DNA of 38,797 bases from Hyphomicrobiales bacterium (GTDB taxonomy: Bacteria; Pseudomonadota; Alphaproteobacteria; Rhizobiales; Devosiaceae), in assembly GCA_004144345.1 (NCBI GenBank), contig SEEL01000035.1, positions 1-38,797 of the forward strand, in the 5' to 3' direction. Below are positions 18,668-26,968 of the stretch, piece after piece (position 1 is the first letter of the stretch; every line of letters begins with the position of its first letter). The notes below the pieces were generated by a model that was not told the origin of the DNA, made no database searches, and was given only the letters and a program-made list of their open reading frames with translations. The position numbers were made by a program, and so were the translations under genes.

Positions 18668-18698
18668 TCGAGTGCCGATTGCCTTCATAGTCCAGCCG
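18668..18698. repeat. Short imperfect copy of an ettA segment
   Basis: The 30-bp stretch CTCGAGTGCCGATTGCCTTC... (from 18668) matches about 27 of 31 positions, with one gap, of the ettA coding sequence near 20498-20528. It lies at the right edge of the AT-richer island, 1.8 kb from ettA. It may be a trace of a past rearrangement or chance. Confidence 0.35.
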
Positions 18699-18777
18699 CG
18701 CGCACATCGCGTCACCTCTTCCCAATCCCCTCGCCTTTTGCGACAACGCGCTTCCTCCCCCTAACCCCGGCATCTCC

Positions 18778-19647
18778 ATGAAAATCGGCGGCCTGTTGTT
18801 GTGCTTTGCGGGCATGGCGTGCCTGTGCGCCATGGATGCGGTGGCCAAGGGGCTTGGACCGCATCTCAATGCGTTCCAGATCGGCCTTGTGCGCTATGGC
18901 GGCGCGGCGCTGTGGATGCTGCTCTATATCGCGCTGAGCGGCGCGGCCTGGCCCAAGCGCGCTAATTGGCGGCGGCATCTGGTGCGCGCCGCGCTGATGG
19001 TGGTGACGGCGTGCCTGTTCTTCTACGCCGTCACGCATCTGCCGCTCGCCATGGTGACGGCGCTGGCGATGACCGCGCCGATCTATGTGTCGCTGCTCGG
19101 CATCACCTTCCTCGGCGAGCGTCCCTCCGCCGGCCTTGCCATTGCCATCGGCCTCGGCATTGCCGGCTCGGCGGTGATCATCTTCGGCGGGGAGCTGACG
19201 GCGGGCGGCGATCTCAGCGGCTGGATCGCCGGGCTGCTCGCGCCTATCACCTATGCGGCCGCCATCGTGCTGCTGAAACATCATTCCGATACCGAGGGCG
19301 CCGAGGCGATGACGCTGAGCACGGCGGCCTTTGCGGCGCTGATCCTCGTGCCTGTCGCCCTGCCCGGCTTTGCGTTGCCGCCGCAGGCGGCCTGGCCGCT
19401 GCTGCCGCTGATCGGCTTCCTCGGCGCCGCCGGCTTCGTGCTGCTGACGCTCGGGCTGCGCACCACCGCCGCCTCGACCTTCGCCGTGGTCGATTACGCG
19501 AGCCTGCTCTGGGCGGCACTGCTGGGCTATGTGTTCTTCAGCGAAGTGCCCGAGACGCGCTTCTGGATCGGCGGCGCGCTGATCGTCTGCGCCTGCGTCG
19601 TCGTGATGCGCAACACCCGGAGGGCCGCGACCACCGGCTCAGCCTGA
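18778..19647 (+). CDS. DMT/EamA family transporter
   Basis: A 289-residue inner-membrane protein with ten hydrophobic segments arranged as two EamA repeats (drug/metabolite transporter superfamily). Typical features are CAMDAVAKGLGP in helix 1, LVRYGGAALWMLL, FYAVTHLPLAMVTALAMTAPIYV near residue 85 and the second-repeat counterpart TTAASTFAVVDYASLLWAALLGY near residue 235. Substrate unknown; members export amino acids, metabolites or drugs. The start ATG 18778 directly precedes helix 1. It converges on the next gene with only 2 bp between. Confidence 0.88.
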   Translation: MKIGGLLLCFAGMACLCAMDAVAKGLGPHLNAFQIGLVRYGGAALWMLLYIALSGAAWPKRANWRRHLVRAALMVVTACLFFYAVTHLPLAMVTALAMTAPIYVSLLGITFLGERPSAGLAIAIGLGIAGSAVIIFGGELTAGGDLSGWIAGLLAPITYAAAIVLLKHHSDTEGAEAMTLSTAAFAALILVPVALPGFALPPQAAWPLLPLIGFLGAAGFVLLTLGLRTTAASTFAVVDYASLLWAALLGYVFFSEVPETRFWIGGALIVCACVVVMRNTRRAATTGSA

Positions 19648-19649
19648 CG

Positions 19650-20306
19650 CTAGCTCCTCGCCGGACACTCGCCCGCATAGGCAGCAATTGATCTGGCGCG
19701 GTCGCCGTCAAAAATGCTGCGCCAGAGTTCGGTCGTGTAGGCGTGCATCCGGCCGAGATTGGCCGGGTCGGCGCGGCTGGGTCCGGCGCCCGTGACAAAC
19801 TCGTCGCTCGCCTTGCGGGAGTTCGTGTCGACGTCGAACATCAGGAAGGCCAGCACGTTGTCGCCCTCACTCGCTTCCGGCCGCGGCAGGCTGCCGTGGT
19901 AGATTGCCTGCTGCTTGCCATTGCTGGCGGCGATCGCCTGGACGTCGCGCGGCTTGTCGCCCCGCGCATGCACCGGCTCGCCATTGACGAAGAGCTGCGT
20001 CAGCGCGCCGGCCGCATCGAAATTGGCCGAGATGTTCCAGCGCCAGACATAGAATTTGCAGAGGTTGATGTCGTAGACCCACTTCTCGACACCGGCGAGA
20101 TCGGGGTGCTTGTAGCGCTTGGCACCGGCACCATCGAACGTCGCATGCAAGGCGGCACGGTCGCTGCCCAGCGGGAACGCCCGCTTGAGCGAGGCCGCCA
20201 TCGCATCGAGCGTCTTGATCGTGTGGAAGCTGAAATCGGCGGCCCGCCCCGGCGCCGCCATCGCCAGCAAGGCGACAATAGACAATATCGCAGCAAGTAA
20301 ACGCAT
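19650..20306 (-). CDS. Secreted hypothetical protein
   Basis: A 218-residue protein with a signal peptide (MRLLAAILSIVALLAMAAPGRA). The mature part has one Cys in DINLCKFYVWRWNIS and one near the C-terminus (GECPARS), which could form a disulfide. I do not recognise the family; it appears to be a single alpha/beta periplasmic domain. The start ATG 20306 follows GGGGGTGA. An upstream ATG would add nine residues and bury the signal peptide. It lies 84 bp downstream of ettA on the same strand and may be read through from it. Confidence 0.7.
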   Translation of the reverse strand: MRLLAAILSIVALLAMAAPGRAADFSFHTIKTLDAMAASLKRAFPLGSDRAALHATFDGAGAKRYKHPDLAGVEKWVYDINLCKFYVWRWNISANFDAAGALTQLFVNGEPVHARGDKPRDVQAIAASNGKQQAIYHGSLPRPEASEGDNVLAFLMFDVDTNSRKASDEFVTGAGPSRADPANLGRMHAYTTELWRSIFDGDRARSIAAYAGECPARS

Positions 20307-20390
20307 GACATTCACCCCCATGAATGCCTGCACATTAGGTCTGCCGGCGCCTGTTGTTCAAGCGCCGGCAGAACAGTCGTTGCGCGAGGT

Positions 20391-22046
20391 CTAGCGCTCC
20401 AGCGGCTTATACGTCGCGCGCTTCGGGTTGACCGAGTCCGCGCCCAGCCGGCGGATCTTGTCCGCTTCATAGTCCGCGAAATTGCCCTCGAACCACTCGA
20501 AGTGCGAATTGCCTTCATAGGCCAGCATGTGCGTGGCGAGACGGTCGAGGAACATGCGGTCGTGGCTGATGATCACGGCGCAACCGGCGAATTCCTCCAG
20601 CGCCTCTTCGAGCGCGGCGAGGGTTTCGGTGTCGAGATCGTTGGTCGGCTCGTCGAGGAGGAGGACGTTCGCGCCCGACTTCAGCATCTTGGCAAGATGC
20701 ACGCGGTTGCGCTGGCCACCCGAGAGATTGCCCACCTTCTGCTGCTGGTCGGCGCCCTTGAAGTTGAACGCCGAGGTGTAGGCACGCGAGTTCATTTCGC
20801 GCTTGCCCAGCATCAGCAATTCATTGCCGCCGGAAATTTCTTCCCACACGGTCTTGTTCGGGCTGAGCGTATCGCGGCTCTGGTCGACATAGCCAAGGTG
20901 CACGCTCTCGGCGATGGTGATCTTGCCGCTGTCGGGCTGCTCCTGCCCGGTGAGCAGGCGGAAGAGCGTCGTTTTACCGACGCCGTTCGGACCGATCACG
21001 CCGACGATGCCGCCGGGCGGCAGCTTGAAGCTGAGATTGTCGATCAGCAGGCGATCATCATAGGATTTCGAGACGCCCTCGATATCGATGACGTTCTGGC
21101 CCAGCCGCTCGCCGGGCGGAATGATGATCTGGGCGGTCGAGGACTGCGTGCGCGCCTCGTTGACCTTGACCAGTTCGTCATAGGCCCGGATACGCGCCTT
21201 GGACTTGGCCATGCGCGCCTGCGGCGACTGGCCCATCCATTCGCGCTCGCGATCCAGCACCTTGGCCCGCGCCGCGTCCTCGCTCTGCTCCTGCGCAAAA
21301 CGCTTCGACTTGGCGTCGAGATAGGCCGAGTAATTGCCCTCATACGGCACGCTGCGGCCGCGATCGAGCTCGAGGATCCAGCCGGTGACATTGTCGAGGA
21401 AGTAGCGGTCGTGGGTGATGATCAGCACCGCGCCTTCGAACTCGCGCAGATGCCGTTCGAGCCAGGCCGTGGTCTCGGCGTCGAGATGGTTGGTCGGCTC
21501 GTCAAGGAGCAGCAGATCGGGCTTGGACAGCAGCAGCGCGCACAGCGCCACGCGGCGCTTCTCGCCGCCCGACAGATTGTCGATCGAGGCATCGCCCGGC
21601 GGGCAGCCCAGCGCTTCCATGGCGACGCCCACCTGGGCTTCGAGGTCCCAGAGGTTCTGGCTGTCGATGATGTCCTGGAGCTTGGTCGCCTCGTCGGCGG
21701 TCTCGTCGGAATAGTTCATCATCAACTCGTTGTAGCGGTCGATGATGTCCTTCTTTTCCTTGACCCCGGTCATGACGTTGCCGAGCACGTTCAGCTGCGG
21801 ATCGAGCTGCGGCTCCTGCGCCAAATAGCCAACCTTGGCGCCCTGCGCGACCCAGGCCTCGCCGGTAAACTCGGTATCGATGCCGGCCATGATCTTGAGC
21901 AGCGTCGACTTACCCGAGCCGTTCGGGCCGAGCACGCCGATCTTGGCGTCCGGGTAGAAACTGAGATGGATATTGTCGAGCACCTTCTTGCCGCCGGAGT
22001 AGGCCTTCGACATTCCGTGCATGTGATAGATGAACTGACGCGCCAT
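20391..22046 (-). CDS. ettA: Energy-dependent translational throttle protein EttA
   Basis: A 551-residue ABC-F ATPase without membrane domains. The first ATP-binding cassette has GPNGSGKST near residue 40, LSGGEKRRVALC and LLLLDEPTNHLD. The linker carries the ABC-F region near residue 250 (EREWMGQSPQARMAKSKAR). The second cassette has GPNGVGKTT, LSGGQRNRVHLAK and LLLDEPTNDLD. The N-terminus (RQFIYHMHGMSKAYSGGKKVL) and the length are those of EttA. EttA binds the ribosomal E site and gates the first peptide bonds according to ATP/ADP ratio. Confidence 0.95.
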   Translation of the reverse strand: MARQFIYHMHGMSKAYSGGKKVLDNIHLSFYPDAKIGVLGPNGSGKSTLLKIMAGIDTEFTGEAWVAQGAKVGYLAQEPQLDPQLNVLGNVMTGVKEKKDIIDRYNELMMNYSDETADEATKLQDIIDSQNLWDLEAQVGVAMEALGCPPGDASIDNLSGGEKRRVALCALLLSKPDLLLLDEPTNHLDAETTAWLERHLREFEGAVLIITHDRYFLDNVTGWILELDRGRSVPYEGNYSAYLDAKSKRFAQEQSEDAARAKVLDREREWMGQSPQARMAKSKARIRAYDELVKVNEARTQSSTAQIIIPPGERLGQNVIDIEGVSKSYDDRLLIDNLSFKLPPGGIVGVIGPNGVGKTTLFRLLTGQEQPDSGKITIAESVHLGYVDQSRDTLSPNKTVWEEISGGNELLMLGKREMNSRAYTSAFNFKGADQQQKVGNLSGGQRNRVHLAKMLKSGANVLLLDEPTNDLDTETLAALEEALEEFAGCAVIISHDRMFLDRLATHMLAYEGNSHFEWFEGNFADYEADKIRRLGADSVNPKRATYKPLER

Positions 22047-22227
22047 AGAGCGATAACCTGCCGCTGGATAAGGGATTTGGCGCCGTATGTAGGTGAACCG
22101 CGCCTGAGGGGCAACTGCCGGGCCCCGACTGGACGCTTTGGTCGCATTCCGCCTAGCTGCCTCGCTGAATTATCGTTAATATGACCGCAGCAGGCGCGGA
22201 CTCAACGGCGCCCCCAGGGAGTGCCTC

Positions 22228-23130
22228 ATGCCGTCGCCATTCACCCGCAAATTCCGCGAACTCCTGCCCGGCCAGCGGTCGGAGCTGACGCTCATCAATG
22301 CCGATGGCACGGGCCGCGAGGTGATCTTCGTCGCCGACGAAATCATCGAGGCGCCCAACTGGCACCCGGATGGCTATCTGGTGTTCAACGCCGGCGGCGA
22401 GATCTGGCGCATCAATGCCGACGGCTCGGGGCTCAAGCGGATCGAGACCGGCACCATCCGCGATCTCAACAATGACCATGTGATCTCGCCCGACGGCCGG
22501 ACCATCTATCTGAGCAATTCGGGCGACTTCGCGCTTTATGCCGTGGGCATCGAGGGCGGCACGCCGCGCAAGGTCTCCAATGACCATGCCGGCGAATACA
22601 AATTCATGCATTTCCTGCATGGCATCTCGCCGGACGGCAAGACGCTCTCCTATGTCGGCATCGAGGGGCCGGAGGGCCAGCGCCGCATCAACCTCTTCAC
22701 CATCCCGGCGGCGGGCGGGCCCGACACGCGGCTCTCCGATGTGAGCTACCCCAATGACGGGCCGGAATATTCGCCGGACGGCCAGTGGATCTATTTCAGC
22801 TCGGAGCGCAACGCCACGCAGCCGGGCCACGCCCAATGCTACCGCATGCGCCCCGACGGCACGGGCATCGAGCAGCTGACCCATGACGAGCGCGTCAACT
22901 GGTTCCCCCACCCCTCGCCCGACGGCCAGCTCTACGCCTATATCAGCTACCCGCAGGGGACGCTCGGCCATCCCGCCGACAAGGCCGTCCGCATCATGCT
23001 GATGCCGCCCGATGGCAGCTGGCACAAGCAGCTCGACGCCTTCAATGGCGGCCAGGGCACCATCAACGTCAACTCCTGGTCGCCCGACAGCCAGCGCTTC
23101 GCCTATGTCACCTACCCAATCACGACCTAG
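22228..23130 (+). CDS. TolB-like WD40/beta-propeller protein
   Basis: A 300-residue protein of repeated PD40-type propeller blades: LTLINADGTGREVIF, IWRINADGSGLKRI, VISPDGRTIYLSN, GISPDGKTLSYVG, EYSPDGQWIYFSS, YRMRPDGTGIEQL, HPSPDGQLYAYIS and SWSPDSQRFAYVT. This resembles the C-terminal propeller of TolB, but the TolB N-terminal domain and a signal peptide are absent, so it probably works in the cytoplasm. Start ATG 22228 follows GGGAG at 22217-22221. Function unknown. It ends 21 bp before the converging response regulator gene. Confidence 0.85.
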   Translation: MPSPFTRKFRELLPGQRSELTLINADGTGREVIFVADEIIEAPNWHPDGYLVFNAGGEIWRINADGSGLKRIETGTIRDLNNDHVISPDGRTIYLSNSGDFALYAVGIEGGTPRKVSNDHAGEYKFMHFLHGISPDGKTLSYVGIEGPEGQRRINLFTIPAAGGPDTRLSDVSYPNDGPEYSPDGQWIYFSSERNATQPGHAQCYRMRPDGTGIEQLTHDERVNWFPHPSPDGQLYAYISYPQGTLGHPADKAVRIMLMPPDGSWHKQLDAFNGGQGTINVNSWSPDSQRFAYVTYPITT

Positions 23131-23133
23131 ATC

Positions 23134-23149
23134 GCCGTTCCGAAACGGC
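23134..23149. terminator. Hairpin between convergent genes
   Basis: GCCGTT-ccga-AACGGC, a 6-bp stem in the 21-bp gap between the propeller gene and the converging response regulator. No T tract on either strand, so termination here is only possible. Confidence 0.35.
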
Positions 23150-23151
23150 CC

Positions 23152-23796
23152 TCATGGCATGACCCCGAACCAGCCTTCGCTGATGGCGAAATTGACGAGG
23201 CTCGCGCGGCTCCTCGTGCCAAGCTTGTCATAAGCCCGCGCACGGTAGGTTTCGACCGTCTTGATGCCGATCGAGAGCTTGCGCGATATCTCCTTGTTGC
23301 TGAAGCCCTGGGCCACCAGCCGGACGACCATCTCCTCGCGCTCGCTCAGTTCCTCCACCGGCCGCGACAACGCCCGCGAGCCCGGCAGTACCTTGTTGGC
23401 GATGCCCGGATCGACGAAGACGTCGCCGCCCCTGATGCAGCGCAGCGCCCTGAGCAGATCGTCGGCCGCCGTGCGCTTCAGCACGAAGCCGTTGGCGCCG
23501 GCCTTGAAGAACTCGCGCACATAGGTGCTCTCCTCATGCAGTGTCAAAGCGAGGAGCAGGAGGCTGGGCATGGCGGCGCGCAGTTGGCTCACCAGCGCGA
23601 TGCCGGAGCCGCCCGGCAGCGACCCGTCGACGATGACGATCGCGGGCGCTGCGCCAAGCACGCCGGCCAGCCCGGATGCATAGTCGCCGGCATGGCCGAC
23701 GACGTGATACTCGCCCTCGGCTTCGAGCAGGGCGCGCAGGCCCACGACCACGACCGGATGATCGTCAATTAGGTAGACCGGACAGGGAGCGCCCAT
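23152..23796 (-). CDS. NarL/FixJ-type response regulator
   Basis: A 214-residue two-component regulator. The receiver domain has Asp11-Asp12 in YLIDDHPVVV, the phosphoacceptor Asp57 in IVIVDGSLPGG, and Lys in FVLKRTAADD. The C-terminal LuxR HTH is LSEREEMVVRLVAQGFSNKEI, then SRKLSIGIKTVETYRARAYD. ATG 23796 is fixed by AGGAGG six bases upstream; the frame is open further upstream, inside the kinase gene. It overlaps the 3' end of the histidine kinase gene by 32 bp, so the pair is co-expressed. Confidence 0.93.
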   Translation of the reverse strand: MGAPCPVYLIDDHPVVVVGLRALLEAEGEYHVVGHAGDYASGLAGVLGAAPAIVIVDGSLPGGSGIALVSQLRAAMPSLLLLALTLHEESTYVREFFKAGANGFVLKRTAADDLLRALRCIRGGDVFVDPGIANKVLPGSRALSRPVEELSEREEMVVRLVAQGFSNKEISRKLSIGIKTVETYRARAYDKLGTRSRASLVNFAISEGWFGVMP

Positions 23797-25117
23797 GGGA
23801 TACCTCCTCACGCATAGGAAGGTTGACGAACAGCGTGGTGCCGGCCCCCGGGCTGCTTTCGACTTCGAGAGTGCCACCAATCGTGAACAGCCGCTCGGAG
23901 ATCCCGGTCAGCCCGAAATGACGCCCGGCAGTCGCCGGTCGCACCGGGGGCGTGAACCCCAAGCCGTCGTCCTCGACGACAATCCGTAGCTGGCCGTCAT
24001 TCAGCCGGGCGGTCAGGCTGATCGAGCGCGCGTTTGCATGCTTGGCAACATTCGTGAGGGCCTCCTGCACGACGCGGTAGGCCACCAGTTCCGATGTTTC
24101 CGGCAGGCGCTCGGGCAGATCGTCAAGATGCACGTCGACACTGATGGCGAGCCGCTCACCCCAGCCATGCGCCAGTTCCTCAAGCGCGTGGCGCAGGCCG
24201 AAATCGACCAGCACCAGCGGCCGCAGGTCGGCGGTGATGGCGCGGACATGCTTGCTCATCATCTCGACGGTCCGCCGGAACCCGGCGACCTTGGCCTTGC
24301 GGTCCGCGTCCGGGGCGGTGGATTCAAGGCTCTTCAAGCCGATCGACAGGGCTGCCAGATCCTGCCCCAGTTCATCATGCAGTTCGCGCGCGATCCGCAG
24401 CCTTTCGCTTTCCTGCGCGCTGATGACGCCCCGCAGGGCGTTGGTGTTGGCTTCCTCGCTGAAGCGGCGGTCGGATACGTCGCTGAACACAATCACCACC
24501 GAGGATAACGTCCCCGTACTGTCCGACGTCGGGGCCGCGCTGACGGAGAGCCATATCCGCTCGCCGTCGCCGACGCTGACGAGCATGTCTTCGCCATGGA
24601 TGGTCTCGCCAGTCCGCAAGGCGCGCTGGCATGGCCACCGGTCGACCGTATAGAGCTCGCCGGCAGGACTGAAGGCGTCGAAATCCGTGTGCATCGACAG
24701 GTGCGGCGCGTTCGCGCTGCGGAACATCTTTTCGTAATTGTCGTTGCACATCACCAGATCGCGCGCGGGTGTCAGCACGCAAACGGCCGCCGGCATGTGC
24801 TGCAGGACCGCCGCCAATTGCCGCTCGTGCTCAAGCACCTCCTGCTGGGCGGTGAATCTCTCGTAATCGGACTTGATCTCGCGGCGGGCCGCGACAATCA
24901 GCACCGCGCCGGTCAACAGGTTTATCGCAAGAGCGAGGGCGAGGACGACATCGTCGTAGCGGTAGCCCCAGAACGGCATTGTACCGTCGGCGTTGCGGAC
25001 CAGATAGGCGCAGGCGACGGCCGAACTGAGGACAAGGGAGGCGGCGCCGAACCACAGATGACGCATGGGAATTCGGTCACTAAGGCGCGGAGGCTGACCC
25101 GCTCGCTCAACACGCAT
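23765..25117 (-). CDS. NarX/DegS-type sensor histidine kinase
   Basis: A 450-residue membrane sensor kinase. Two hydrophobic segments near residues 19-40 and 57-77 flank a very short periplasmic loop (RNADGTMPFWGYRYDD), so the signal is probably sensed in the membrane or cytoplasm. A PAS domain covers about 95-215. HisKA_3 follows, with the phosphoaccepting His247 in ARELHDELGQDLAAL, then the ATPase with VQEALTNVAKHA (N box), VEDDGLGF (G1) and GRHFGLTGISERL (G2). ATG 25117 follows GAAGG; a GTG at 25144 is the alternative. Partner: the overlapping response regulator. Confidence 0.9.
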   Translation of the reverse strand: MRVERAGQPPRLSDRIPMRHLWFGAASLVLSSAVACAYLVRNADGTMPFWGYRYDDVVLALALAINLLTGAVLIVAARREIKSDYERFTAQQEVLEHERQLAAVLQHMPAAVCVLTPARDLVMCNDNYEKMFRSANAPHLSMHTDFDAFSPAGELYTVDRWPCQRALRTGETIHGEDMLVSVGDGERIWLSVSAAPTSDSTGTLSSVVIVFSDVSDRRFSEEANTNALRGVISAQESERLRIARELHDELGQDLAALSIGLKSLESTAPDADRKAKVAGFRRTVEMMSKHVRAITADLRPLVLVDFGLRHALEELAHGWGERLAISVDVHLDDLPERLPETSELVAYRVVQEALTNVAKHANARSISLTARLNDGQLRIVVEDDGLGFTPPVRPATAGRHFGLTGISERLFTIGGTLEVESSPGAGTTLFVNLPMREEVSHGRSLSGLPN

Positions 25118-25330
25118 CGACAATACCTTCACTGAAGCCGGCACGTCCTCACACGCAGCTTACCACCGGCGCCTCAGCCTAAGATAGGCGCAAAACGGTG
25201 TCTGTCAGGCATTCCCCCAAGCCGTCGGATTTTGCCTCGCACGGCCTCCGAAATGGCCCCGGCCATCACGTCCTGACAAAGCCCGATTTCACCGGGCGCG
25301 TGATCGCCGATGATCAGACGCGGTCACCAT

Positions 25331-25344
25331 GTGGTGATCACCAC
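25331..25344. promoter_or_regulatory. 14-bp palindrome upstream of Asn/Gly cluster
   Basis: GTGGTGATCACCAC is a perfect 14-bp palindrome, 23 bp before the TTG start of the first repeat protein, and sits in a region with further GATC-centred dyads (GTGATCGC, GATGATCAG). It is a candidate repressor or activator site for the four-gene cluster. Confidence 0.45.
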
Positions 25345-25367
25345 CCAGTGAAAATGGAGTCGTCAAA

Positions 25368-25706
25368 TTGAAAGCACTGCTTCTCGCGGGCGTCGCCGTT
25401 ATCGCCCTTTCGGGCTACGCCGCCGCCGCCTCAGTTGGCAGCGGCAATGGCAACGGCAATGGCAACGTTGGTGTTGGCAACGGCAATGGCAACGGCAACA
25501 GCAACATTGGCGCGTTCAACGGCAATTGGAACGGCAATGGCAACGTTGGTATCGGCAACGGCAATTCCAACGGCAACGGGAACATCGGCGTCTGGAACGG
25601 CAATTCCAACGGCAACCTGAACCTCGGCGCCTTCAACGGCAACGGCAACGGCAACTACAACTTCGGGTTCAACAACGGCAATTTGAACGGCAACATGAAC
25701 CACTAG
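25368..25706 (+). CDS. Secreted Asn/Gly-repeat protein A
   Basis: A 112-residue protein with a signal peptide (residues 1 to about 21, MKALLLAGVAVIALSGYAAAA). The rest consists of short Asn/Gly repeats such as [27 protein letters not shown] and GVWNGNSNG. Every few residues an aromatic or aliphatic side chain (I, V, F, W, L) sits between the Gly-Asn pairs, in phase with a five-residue period. The NxGxx pattern resembles the Pentapeptide_2/MPTR repeats of mycobacterial PPE proteins, and less so curlin. No Cys. Start is TTG 25368, placed by GGAG at 25356-25359. First of four tandem genes; a beta-solenoid or fibre is plausible. Confidence 0.78.
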   Translation: MKALLLAGVAVIALSGYAAAASVGSGNGNGNGNVGVGNGNGNGNSNIGAFNGNWNGNGNVGIGNGNSNGNGNIGVWNGNSNGNLNLGAFNGNGNGNYNFGFNNGNLNGNMNH

Positions 25707-25798
25707 CAGGCGCCCCCGGAGACGCCAGCCCCAAGGCCTGCGGCCCACCCCCCCGCACCAGGCTGGCGCCTTCGCTCGATGCAACCGGGAGAATTACC

Positions 25799-26227
25799 AT
25801 GAACATCGCGATCATTTCAGCAACCTGCAGTCTCCTGCTGTTCGCGCCGCTTCAGGTCGGAGCCGCCGGGATTGGCAATGGCAACGGCAATGGCAACGGC
25901 AATATCGGCATCAACAACGGCAATATGAACGGCAATTTCAACATCGGGATCGGCAACGGCAACGGTAACGGCAATGGCAATGGCGCTCCCACCACGAACG
26001 GCAATCTGGGCGCGTTCAACACCGGCACCGGCAACATCGGCGCCTTCAATAGCGGAACGGGCAATGTCGGGGCGTTCAATGGCCTGGGCAATACCTCGCC
26101 GACCAGTGGCAATAACAACATCGGTGCCTTCAACGGCAACTGGAACGGCGGCATGTACAACGGCAATAACAACATTGGCGCGTTCAACGGCAACTACAAT
26201 GGCAACGGCAATACGCCGACGCCCTAG
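25799..26227 (+). CDS. Secreted Asn/Gly-repeat protein B
   Basis: A 142-residue protein with a signal peptide ([20 protein letters not shown], cleavage near GAA-G). The body is [17 protein letters not shown]-type repeats, then a middle block with [18 protein letters not shown], a spacer GLGNTSPTSGNN, and closing GAFNGNWNGGMYNG units. GGGAGA at 25787-25792 precedes the ATG. It is closely similar to protein C, signal peptide included, so the two are recent duplicates. Function unknown. Confidence 0.8.
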   Translation: MNIAIISATCSLLLFAPLQVGAAGIGNGNGNGNGNIGINNGNMNGNFNIGIGNGNGNGNGNGAPTTNGNLGAFNTGTGNIGAFNSGTGNVGAFNGLGNTSPTSGNNNIGAFNGNWNGGMYNGNNNIGAFNGNYNGNGNTPTP

Positions 26228-26312
26228 GCGTTGAATATGCGCACCGCCGATGGCTCGACGCCCTCGCCGGTGGGTCAGCGATGGTGCCCCATGCACACGC
26301 GGACTCCGGCAC

Positions 26313-26366
26313 GGCAACGATAACATCGGCGTCTGGAACGGCAATTTGGACGGCAACATGAAGCCC
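26313..26366 (+). pseudogene. Decayed repeat-gene fragment (copy of protein A end)
   Basis: [18 protein letters not shown] reads in frame and matches the last part of protein A (GVWNGNSNG, NGNLNGNMNH). The stop codon is lost and the sequence continues into an intergenic region very like the one between A and B (shared CCGCACCAG and CAACCGGGAGAA). It is a trace of a duplication of [end of A + gap + B], which produced protein C. Confidence 0.7.
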
Positions 26367-26446
26367 AGGGGCACCCGGGAGATCGCCGCATGGCTCGCGG
26401 CCCTCACCGCACCAGACCGGTGCTCGCTTCAACCGGGAGAACGAAG

Positions 26447-26959
26447 ATGAACATCGCGATCATTTCAGCAACATGCAGTCTCCTCCTCCTCGCACCGCTG
26501 CAGGCCCAGGCCGCCGGGATCGGCAATGGCAATGGCAACGGCAATGGCAACATCGGCGTCGGCAACGGCAATTTTAACGGCAGCTTCAACGTCGGCACCG
26601 GCAACGGGAACGGCAATGGCAACGGCAATATCGGCATCGGTAATGGCAACTGGAACGGCCGTTTCAATGTCGGCATCGGTAATGGCAACGGCAATGGCAA
26701 CGGCAATGGCGCGTTCAACACCGGCACCGGCAACATCGGCGCGTTCAACAGCGGCACCGGCAACATCGGCGCGTTCAACAGCGGCACGGGCAATATCGGG
26801 GCGTTCAACGGCCTCGGGAACAGCTCGCCGACCAGCGGCAACTACAACATCGGCGCCTTCAACGGCAACTTCAATGGCGGCACGTACAACGGCAACGGCA
26901 ACATTGGCGCCTTCAACGGCAACTTCAACGGCATCGGCAACACGACCGTGCTGCCCTAG
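26447..26959 (+). CDS. Secreted Asn/Gly-repeat protein C
   Basis: A 170-residue protein, the longest of the set. The signal peptide [20 protein letters not shown] is followed by QAAG and then [20 protein letters not shown]-type repeats. Three copies of the ten-residue unit [10 protein letters not shown] (one variant) form the middle block; protein B has two, so the block expands and contracts. The same SSPTSGN spacer and GAFNGNFNG units close the protein. CCGGGAGAAC precedes the ATG at 26447. Nine bases separate its stop from gene D. Confidence 0.8.
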   Translation: MNIAIISATCSLLLLAPLQAQAAGIGNGNGNGNGNIGVGNGNFNGSFNVGTGNGNGNGNGNIGIGNGNWNGRFNVGIGNGNGNGNGNGAFNTGTGNIGAFNSGTGNIGAFNSGTGNIGAFNGLGNSSPTSGNYNIGAFNGNFNGGTYNGNGNIGAFNGNFNGIGNTTVLP

Positions 26960-26968
26960 GAGGCTGAC

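Noticed and set aside
20502-22184. 560-codon open frame opposite ettA
   Set aside because: Antisense shadow of a well-defined ABC-F gene; no recognisable motif.
25415-25784. Pro/Leu-rich and Val/Ala-rich frames on the - strand of the repeat cluster
   Set aside because: Mirror translations of the Asn/Gly codons, without start context.
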